This document shows, in pieces, positions 58,192 through 64,000 of a stretch of 64,000 nt of DNA. The notes under the pieces are model-generated. The model ran no database searches. It saw only the letters and a program-made list of their open reading frames with translations, and was not told the DNA's origin. The translations under genes were made by a program, and so were the position numbers. The stretch is from assembly GCF_001050155.1 (NCBI RefSeq), contig NZ_LFVY01000010.1:124001-188000 (forward strand), written 5' to 3'. Positions within the stretch are counted from its first letter, which is position 1. Each line of letters starts with the position of its first letter. The stretch comes from Nitratireductor soli (GTDB lineage: Bacteria > Pseudomonadota > Alphaproteobacteria > Rhizobiales > Rhizobiaceae).

Positions 58192-59445
58192 CTAATGCGC
58201 CACGGCGGCAGCCGCCGCCTCATCGATCAGCCGCCCGCTGCGGAACCGCTCCAGCGTGAACGGCGCGTTGATCCGGTGCGGCTCGTCGCGGGCGATGGTG
58301 TGGGCGAAGACATGCGCCGATCCCGGCGTCGCCTTGAAGCCGCCCGTGCCCCAGCCGCAATTGACATACAGTCCCTTGACCGGCGTCTTCGCCATGATCG
58401 GCGAACGGTCGGGCGTCACATCGACAATGCCGCCCCAGCTCCGCAGCATCTTCATGCGGGTGAACATCGGGAACATCTCGACGATCGCGTCGAGCGTGTG
58501 CTGGATGATGTGCAGGCCGCCCGTCTGCGAGTAGGACGTGTACTGGTCGGTGCCGGCGCCGATGACCAGCTCGCCCTTGTCGGACTGCGAGATGTAGGCA
58601 TGCACCGTGTTCGACATCACGACGCAGGGAAAAACCGGCTTCACCGGTTCCGACACCAGCGCCTGCAGCGGGTAGGATTCGAGCGGCACCTGAACGCCGG
58701 CCATCTGCATCAGCACCGAGGAATGGCCGGCCGCCACGATGCCGATTTTCGCCGCGCCGATCGTCCCGCGCGTCGTCTCGACACCCGTCACCGCCCCGTC
58801 GGGCCCACGGTTGATGCCGATGACCTCGCAATTCTGGATGATGTCGACGCCGCGCGCCGAAGCCGCGCGCGCATAGCCCCAGGCGACCGCATCGTGCCTG
58901 GCCGTGCCGCCGCGCCGCTGCAGGGCCGCGCCCATGACGGGGTAGCGCGCATCCGGCGAAATGTTCAACGGCGGGCAATAGGCTTTCGCCTCTTCCGGCG
59001 TCAGCCACTCATTGTCGACGCCGTTCAGCCGGTTGGCATGGATGTGGCGCTTGAAGACCTGCACGTCATGGACGTTGTGCGCCAGCATCATGACGCCGCG
59101 CGGCGAGTACATGACGTTGTAGTTCAGGTCCTGGCTGAGACCGTCCCACAGCTTCACCGCATGATCGTAGATTCCGGCGCTCTCGTCATAGAGATAGTTG
59201 GACCGGATGATCGTCGTGTTGCGGCCGGTGTTGCCGCCGCCGAGCCAGCCTTTTTCGAGCACGGCTATATTCGTGATGCCATGCTCCCTGGCCAGATAAT
59301 AGGCCGTGCCCAGCCCGTGCCCGCCGGCACCGACGATGATCACGTCGTAGTGTTTCTTCGGCTCGGGCGAGGCCCATTGCTCGGGCCAGCCCCTGTGGCC
59401 GCGCATGGCCTCGCGGGCGATGGCGAAGACGGAATATTTGCGCAT
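58192..59445 (-). CDS. soxB: Sarcosine oxidase subunit beta
   Basis: A 417-residue FAD subunit from the ATG at 59445. [20 protein letters not shown] is the FAD-binding fingerprint, with [20 protein letters not shown] after it. [20 protein letters not shown] lies at the end. First gene of soxBDAG; upstream 235 bases carry no other gene on this strand. Normal family length. Confidence 0.95.
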   Translation of the reverse strand: MRKYSVFAIAREAMRGHRGWPEQWASPEPKKHYDVIIVGAGGHGLGTAYYLAREHGITNIAVLEKGWLGGGNTGRNTTIIRSNYLYDESAGIYDHAVKLWDGLSQDLNYNVMYSPRGVMMLAHNVHDVQVFKRHIHANRLNGVDNEWLTPEEAKAYCPPLNISPDARYPVMGAALQRRGGTARHDAVAWGYARAASARGVDIIQNCEVIGINRGPDGAVTGVETTRGTIGAAKIGIVAAGHSSVLMQMAGVQVPLESYPLQALVSEPVKPVFPCVVMSNTVHAYISQSDKGELVIGAGTDQYTSYSQTGGLHIIQHTLDAIVEMFPMFTRMKMLRSWGGIVDVTPDRSPIMAKTPVKGLYVNCGWGTGGFKATPGSAHVFAHTIARDEPHRINAPFTLERFRSGRLIDEAAAAAVAH

Positions 59446-59680
59446 GGGCCTCCCCGCAACAGACAAGCGCGCCACAGGCGGCGCATCGGATTGTCAGCGT
59501 AGCAGTAGCGAAAACCGTTGCAACGTCGTGCGCTGATTGCGACGGGCATTGCCGTTTTGCGTCAAGCCGTGGGCTCCTGAAGGCTTGTCGGCTTTCGGGT
59601 GGCCGCCGGCCCGCATGTCTGGAAGTTTCCCGTCACTTGAGATGCGCCGTGCATCCCGTAAACGAAAAGGAACAACCGGC

Positions 59681-60442
59681 ATGTTTTCATTGAACGACAA
59701 GGTCGCCATCGTCACCGGCGCGAGCTCCGGCATCGGGCGGGCGGCGGCAAAGCTGTTTGCCGCGCAGGGGGCGAAAGTGGTCGTCACCGCGCGAAGGCAG
59801 GCCGAACTCGATGCCCTGGTCGACGAGATCGCCAGCGAGGGTGGTGAAGCCGCAGCACTCGCCGGCGACGTACGCGATGCCAAGCACAACGAGGCGCTGG
59901 TGGACCTGGCCGAGAACCGCTTCGGCGGCCTCGACGTCGCCTTCAACAACGTCGGCACGGTCGGCCGGATGGCGCCGATCGAAGATCTGGAAAGAGCCGA
60001 ATGGGATGAAGTGATGGAAACCAATCTCGCATCCGCCTTCCTGGCCGCCAAACACCAGGTTCCGGCCATGCGCCGGCGCGGCGGCGGATCGCTGATCTTC
60101 ACCTCAAGCTTTGTCGGCTACCAGACGGCGGGGATGCCGGGCATGGCCGCCTACGCGGCGGCAAAGGCCGGGCTTGTCGGCCTGACCAAGGCCATGGCCG
60201 CCGATCTCGGCACACAAGGCATCCGCGTCAATGCGCTGCTGCCGGGCGGCACGGACACGGGCATGGCCACATTCGAGACGGACGAACAGCGCGCATTCGT
60301 CGAGGGACTTCACGCGTTGAAGCGCATCGCCAGGCCCGAGGAGATCGCCCAGGCCGCACTCTATCTCGCCTCCGACGCCTCCAGCTTCACCACCGGCACG
60401 GCGCTGCTTGCCGATGGCGGTGTGTCGATCAACAAGATCTGA
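59681..60442 (+). CDS. SDR-family oxidoreductase
   Basis: Encodes 253 residues from the ATG at 59681. NAD(P) motif VTGASSGIGRAAAKLFAAQG (TGxxxGIG), the active-site Tyr/Lys (MAAYAAAKAGLVGLT), and the tail GTALLADGGVSINKI. The Asn motif is NNVGTV. A short-chain dehydrogenase of unknown substrate; several classes end with this pattern. Confidence 0.9.
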   Translation: MFSLNDKVAIVTGASSGIGRAAAKLFAAQGAKVVVTARRQAELDALVDEIASEGGEAAALAGDVRDAKHNEALVDLAENRFGGLDVAFNNVGTVGRMAPIEDLERAEWDEVMETNLASAFLAAKHQVPAMRRRGGGSLIFTSSFVGYQTAGMPGMAAYAAAKAGLVGLTKAMAADLGTQGIRVNALLPGGTDTGMATFETDEQRAFVEGLHALKRIARPEEIAQAALYLASDASSFTTGTALLADGGVSINKI

Positions 60443-60611
60443 CGACTGCAAGAAGCGGCGGCCGGCAGGCGTTTCCTCTCGACAAGGATTTGCAATTCTG
60501 CTATGAGCCGCCGCTATTCGTGGCAGAATTGTGCCGCGGAGGCCTTTGCCCGTGGGCAATTGCGAGATGAATTCGACGTTTAGAAAATCAACGTTCTGAC
60601 AGGAAACCCAG

Positions 60612-60848
60612 GTGCAGGTACTCGTCCGCGACAACAATGTTGACCAGGCGCTTCGCGCGCTGAAGAAGAAGATGCAGCGCGAAGGCATTTTTCGCGAGAT
60701 GAAGATGCGCGGGCATTACGAAAAGCCCTCCGAGAAGCGTGCCCGCGAAAAGGCCGAGGCCGTGCGCCGCGCCCGCAAGCTGGCGCGCAAGCGCGCCCAG
60801 CGCGAAGGTTTGGTCGGCGGCGGTCGCGTTGCTGCGCCGCGTCCCTGA
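60612..60848 (+). CDS. rpsU: 30S ribosomal protein S21
   Basis: Encodes 78 residues from a GTG start. [20 protein letters not shown] and [20 protein letters not shown] are S21 hallmarks, with the basic C-terminal helix ([20 protein letters not shown]) extended as in alphaproteobacteria. AGGAAA precedes the start. A terminator follows. Confidence 0.97.
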   Translation: MQVLVRDNNVDQALRALKKKMQREGIFREMKMRGHYEKPSEKRAREKAEAVRRARKLARKRAQREGLVGGGRVAAPRP

Positions 60849-60883
60849 CATCGCCCATCTTTCGACCATTTCTGCTTGTATCC

Positions 60884-60917
60884 AACGCGGTACGATCCAC
60901 TGATCGTACCGCGTTTT
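60884..60917 (+). terminator. Rho-independent terminator after rpsU
   Basis: Arms CGCGGTACGATC and GATCGTACCGCG pair perfectly around CACT, followed by TTTT. Confidence 0.9.
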
Positions 60918-60990
60918 GGTGTATCTGGGGATTTTCAGCACGGGGACCGCAATGGCTTGGTTTGGCGCAAGGGTTATGGCATTAGGAACA

Positions 60991-61836
60991 ATGACTTCAA
61001 TCCTGACGACGCCTTCGATCAAATTGCGCCACAGCTTCGCCGGCATTGCGCTCCTGACCCTCTTGCCTCTGGCGGCCTGCCAGTCGAGCGGTCCATCCAC
61101 GGATCTCAGCCGCATCGACACGGCGCAGGGCTCGGCCGAAAACATCGGTTCGCTGAGTTCGGTGATCGACCGCACGCCCAACGAGCCGGAAGCCTACAAC
61201 ATGCGCGGCGCAGCCTATGGGCGCGCCGGGCGCTACAACGACGCACTGAAGGACTTCGACAAGGCCATCGCGCTGAACCCGCGTTCGCACAATGCCTATG
61301 CCAACCGCGCGCTGATCTACCGCTATCTGGGACAGAACGACCGCGCGCTGGCCGACTACAACCAGGCCATCTCGCTCGATCCCAACTACGACACGGCCTA
61401 TATCGGCCGCGCTGAAATCTATCGCCTTTCCGGCCGCAGCACCGAAGCGCTGGCCGATCTCGAGCGCGCCATCAGCCTCGACACCACGGATCCGCGCGCC
61501 TTCTACCGGCGTGGCCTGCTCTATCAGGCAAGCGGCCAGCACCCTTATGCGATCGAGGATTTCGCCACAGCCATCTCGCTCTCCCCGGACGCGCCCTATG
61601 GCTACAATGGCCGCGGCCTGTCCTATCTGGCCCAGGGCGACGACGAAAACGCGTTCTCGGACTTCAACACCGCCATCCGGCTCGACGGCAAGATCGCCGA
61701 AAGCTGGGCCAACCAGGCGCTTGTCTACGAGAAGCGCGGCGACAATGCGAAGGCATCCAAATCCTACACCCGCGCGATACAGCTTGACCCCGAATATGCG
61801 CCCGCGCGCGACGGCCTGGCCCGCACGAACATCTAA
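60991..61836 (+). CDS. TPR-repeat lipoprotein
   Basis: Encodes 281 residues from the ATG at 60991. Signal peptide with lipobox LPLAAC (IALLTLLPLAACQSS), then about seven TPR units of the type AYNMRGAAYGRAGRYNDALK and AYANRALIYRYLGQNDRALA, each with the FDKAIALNP-like ending. Similar to NlpI-type periplasmic scaffold proteins. Probably binds a protein partner at the envelope. Partner unknown. Confidence 0.85.
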   Translation: MTSILTTPSIKLRHSFAGIALLTLLPLAACQSSGPSTDLSRIDTAQGSAENIGSLSSVIDRTPNEPEAYNMRGAAYGRAGRYNDALKDFDKAIALNPRSHNAYANRALIYRYLGQNDRALADYNQAISLDPNYDTAYIGRAEIYRLSGRSTEALADLERAISLDTTDPRAFYRRGLLYQASGQHPYAIEDFATAISLSPDAPYGYNGRGLSYLAQGDDENAFSDFNTAIRLDGKIAESWANQALVYEKRGDNAKASKSYTRAIQLDPEYAPARDGLARTNI

Positions 61837-61846
61837 CCCATTTGCA

Positions 61847-61931
61847 GTCAGGTGGCCGACCTGACGTCCGCATGAATGCGGAAAACAAGGAGATAGACCG
61901 GACAGCGTTTCCGTGAAACGACGAACCGGTC
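61847..61931. repeat. Three-hairpin intergenic repeat, copy 2
   Basis: GTCAGGT/ACCTGAC (61847-61865), CCGCAT-GA-ATGCGG (61868-61881) and an imperfect outer hairpin with GACCGG/CCGGTC and GCGTTTCCGTGAAACG. Same arrangement as 42502-42589, downstream of a gene. Confidence 0.65.
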
Positions 61932-62064
61932 TGCAAGCGGATCTTCAGAAATCTTCAACGCAACCAGACGGCATATGCTGTGCCGGCGATGCGGCGTGTC
62001 GTGAAAAATCTGGAACCTTGCCGGCGCTCACGGGTTGTGAGCCCGAACCCAGCAAGGAGTTTCA

Positions 62065-62547
62065 ATGATGAAAAAAGCAATCTTTCTCGCCACGGCCCTG
62101 GCTGCCTCGGCAGCGACGCCGGCCTTCGCGCAGGAGCGCGTCGAACTCGGCGTCCTGGATTGCGTCGTCGAGGGCGGCGCCGGCGTGGTGATCGCCTCCT
62201 CGAAGGATCTGGCATGCACCTTCAAACCGGTGGATGAGGCGCGGCCCGCCGAAAGCTATTTCGGCGTCGTCAACAAGTTCGGCCTCGATGTCGGCGTGAC
62301 CGATCCCGCCGTGCTGCAATGGGTCGTGGTGGCGCCGACCGCCGATGCCTATGCGCCCGGTGCATTGGCGGGCGATTTTGTCGGTGCAAGCGCCGAGATT
62401 TCCGCCGGCTTCGGCGCCGGCGCCAACATCCTGGTCAGCAAGAAGAGCGACAGCCTGATGCTGCAACCCCTCAGCCTGCAGGGACAGACGGGCATCAACG
62501 TCGCCCTCGGCGTCAGCGAATTCCAGCTGCGGACGGCTGACGAATAG
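62065..62547 (+). CDS. Secreted DUF992 protein
   Basis: Encodes 160 residues with a signal peptide (MMKKAIFLATALAASAATPA, cut after AFA). The mature part is DUF992: ELGVLDCVVEGGAGVVIASS, SYFGVVNKFGLDVGVTDPAV and LAGDFVGASAEISAGFGAGA. Family members are exported proteins of alphaproteobacteria, role unknown. A terminator lies downstream. Confidence 0.88.
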   Translation: MMKKAIFLATALAASAATPAFAQERVELGVLDCVVEGGAGVVIASSKDLACTFKPVDEARPAESYFGVVNKFGLDVGVTDPAVLQWVVVAPTADAYAPGALAGDFVGASAEISAGFGAGANILVSKKSDSLMLQPLSLQGQTGINVALGVSEFQLRTADE

Positions 62548-62587
62548 AGCCTTTATGCGCAAAGCAAAGAGATAGCGCCCGAACAAA

Positions 62588-62613
62588 AAAGCCCGGCATC
62601 ACTGCCGGGCTTT
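62588..62613 (-). terminator. Rho-independent terminator of pntB
   Basis: AAAGCCCGGCA and TGCCGGGCTTT pair around TCAC; on the minus strand TTTTTT follows. It also has a short T stretch on the plus strand and may serve the DUF992 gene. Confidence 0.9.
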
Positions 62614-62633
62614 GTCGTGTGAAGGCGTATGCC

Positions 62634-64000
62634 TCAGTGATCCATGGCCTTGACGATGTCGTCGGTCATCTTCTTTGCATCGCCGAGCAGCATCATCGTG
62701 CCGTCCTTGTAGAACAGCGTGTTGTCGATGCCGGCATAGCCGGAGCCGAGCGAGCGCTTGACGAACAGGCAGGTGCGCGCCTTGTCCACGTCGAGGATCG
62801 GCATGCCGTAGATCGGCGAGGATTTGTCGTCGCGTGCCGCCGGGTTGGTGACGTCGTTGGCGCCGATGACATAGGCGACGTCCGCCTGGGCGAACTCGGA
62901 GTTGATGTCCTCCAGCTCGAACACTTCGTCATAGGGCACCTGCGCCTCGGCGAGCAGCACGTTCATGTGGCCGGGCATGCGTCCCGCCACCGGGTGAATG
63001 GCGTATTTCACCTCGACGCCGGCCGCCTTCAGCTTGTCGGCCAGTTCGCGCACCGCGTGCTGCGCCTGCGCCACCGCCATGCCGTAGCCCGGCACGATGA
63101 TGACCTTCTGCGCATTGGCCATCAGATAGGCCGCGTCGTCGGCCGAACCCTGCTTGACGGTGCGGTCGATGCCGTCGTCGCTGGCCGCCGCCGTCTCGCC
63201 GCCGAAGCCGCCGAGAATGACCGAGATGAAGGAGCGGTTCATGCCCTTGCACATGATGTAGGACAGGATCGCGCCCGACGAGCCGACCAGCGCGCCGGTG
63301 ATGATCAGCGCCAGATTGCCGAGCGTGAAGCCGATGCCGGCAGCCGCCCACCCCGAATAGGAATTGAGCATCGAGACGACGACCGGCATGTCCGCGCCGC
63401 CGATCGGCACGATGATCAGCACGCCGAGCACCAGCGAGGCGGCGACGATCAGCCAGAAGATCGTCGTGCTCTGCGTCGTCACCAGAAGGATGATCAGCAC
63501 CACCAGGGCGATGGCCAGGCTGGCGTTGATGATGTGGCGCATCGGCAAGAGGATCGGCTTGCCCGACATGCGGCCGTCCAGCTTCAGGAAGGCGATGATC
63601 GAGCCGGTGAAGGTGACCGCGCCGATGGCGACGCCGAGCGACATCTCGACCAGCGCCTGGGCGTGGATCGCACCCAGCGTGCCGATGCCGAAGCTTTCCG
63701 GCGCATACATGGCGGCGGCCGCCACCATGACGGCGGCAAGACCGACAAGGCTGTGGAAGGCGGCGACGAGCTGCGGCATCGCCGTCATGGCGATGCGCTT
63801 GGCGATCACCGCGCCGATGCCGCCACCGATGGCGATGCCGGCGACGATGAGCACGAAACCGCCAAAGGACGGCGTGGCGTAAACCAGCGTCGTGACGATG
63901 GCGATACCCATGCCGACCATGCCGTAGAGATTGCCCTTTCGGCTGGTGGTCGGATGCGACAGGCCGCGCAGCGCCATGATGAACAGGACGCCGGAGACGA
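62634..64000 (-). CDS. pntB: NAD(P) transhydrogenase subunit beta (5' end off window)
   Basis: At least 455 residues; the frame continues past the window edge with SGVLFIMALRGLSHP, so the true start is outside. Multiple helices (GFVLIVAGIAIGGGIGAVIA; SFGIGTLGAIHAQALVEMSL) then the NADP-binding domain III (VIIVPGYGMAVAQAQHAVRE; GRMPGHMNVLLAEAQVPYDE). It couples proton movement to NADPH formation. Confidence 0.95.
   Translation of the reverse strand, partial: VSGVLFIMALRGLSHPTTSRKGNLYGMVGMGIAIVTTLVYATPSFGGFVLIVAGIAIGGGIGAVIAKRIAMTAMPQLVAAFHSLVGLAAVMVAAAAMYAPESFGIGTLGAIHAQALVEMSLGVAIGAVTFTGSIIAFLKLDGRMSGKPILLPMRHIINASLAIALVVLIILLVTTQSTTIFWLIVAASLVLGVLIIVPIGGADMPVVVSMLNSYSGWAAAGIGFTLGNLALIITGALVGSSGAILSYIMCKGMNRSFISVILGGFGGETAAASDDGIDRTVKQGSADDAAYLMANAQKVIIVPGYGMAVAQAQHAVRELADKLKAAGVEVKYAIHPVAGRMPGHMNVLLAEAQVPYDEVFELEDINSEFAQADVAYVIGANDVTNPAARDDKSSPIYGMPILDVDKARTCLFVKRSLGSGYAGIDNTLFYKDGTMMLLGDAKKMTDDIVKAMDH

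Noticed and set aside
57835-59502. Long plus-strand open frame opposite soxB
   Set aside because: Antisense shadow of soxB and soxD, low-complexity Arg/His/Asp composition.

Overview
The window is high-GC alphaproteobacterial DNA, probably a Hyphomicrobiales host close to Phyllobacteriaceae/Mesorhizobium-Nitratireductor types. I infer this from the soxBDAG set, DUF992, a GTG-start rpsU, and rhizobial-style intergenic palindromes. Positions 1 to about 42412 are one end of an integrated temperate podovirus-like prophage. Positions about 42413 to 64000 are host chromosome.

Prophage layout. A T7-like morphogenesis block (1-18384) reads on the minus strand: receptor-binding spike, TPR-glycosyltransferase, tail fibre, lysis genes, large terminase, portal, scaffold, capsid, decoration-like protein, adaptor, nozzle, and a gp13-like internal virion protein cut by the left window edge. 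The predicted small terminase lies at 18879-19373. A plus-strand operon (19486-22010) with a consensus promoter and a terminator carries a DUF3560 protein, a DNA methyltransferase-like protein and two tiny membrane peptides. A long minus-strand early region (22214-39912) encodes primase-polymerase/helicase, family A DNA polymerase, cytosine methyltransferase, HNH nucleases, a GapR homologue, an Enc34-type ssDNA-binding protein, a RecB-like DUF2800 nuclease, an SNF2-like helicase and RusA. Many of these genes are joined by ATGA overlaps. The immunity and integration end (39664-42219) has divergent promoters, a Cro-like gene, an XRE repressor, an excisionase-like protein, a tyrosine integrase and two small genes. 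The attachment site is the 3' half of a tRNA-Val(GAC); the intact tRNA should lie beyond the left edge.

Host side. In order: a lone amino-acid ABC permease, a GntR regulator divergent from kynureninase, an RND efflux pair, a MaoC protein, a DUF2156 protein, a cysteine-containing regulator with an MFS transporter, a small repeat protein, heterotetrameric sarcosine oxidase soxBDAG, an SDR, rpsU, a TPR lipoprotein, a DUF992 protein, and pntB truncated at the right edge.

Most unusual signals: a cytosine methyltransferase gene whose alternative frame encodes another convincing protein with an HNH/zinc domain; recurrent gene-junction elements (mini-ORFs beginning MATD/MTTD, and stops inside a GVFG-ATGA coupling sequence); a promoter/operator family with an ACGACATAC core; a cluster of CCTACGG iterons next to the primase; and a TPR-glycosyltransferase between two receptor-binding protein genes.
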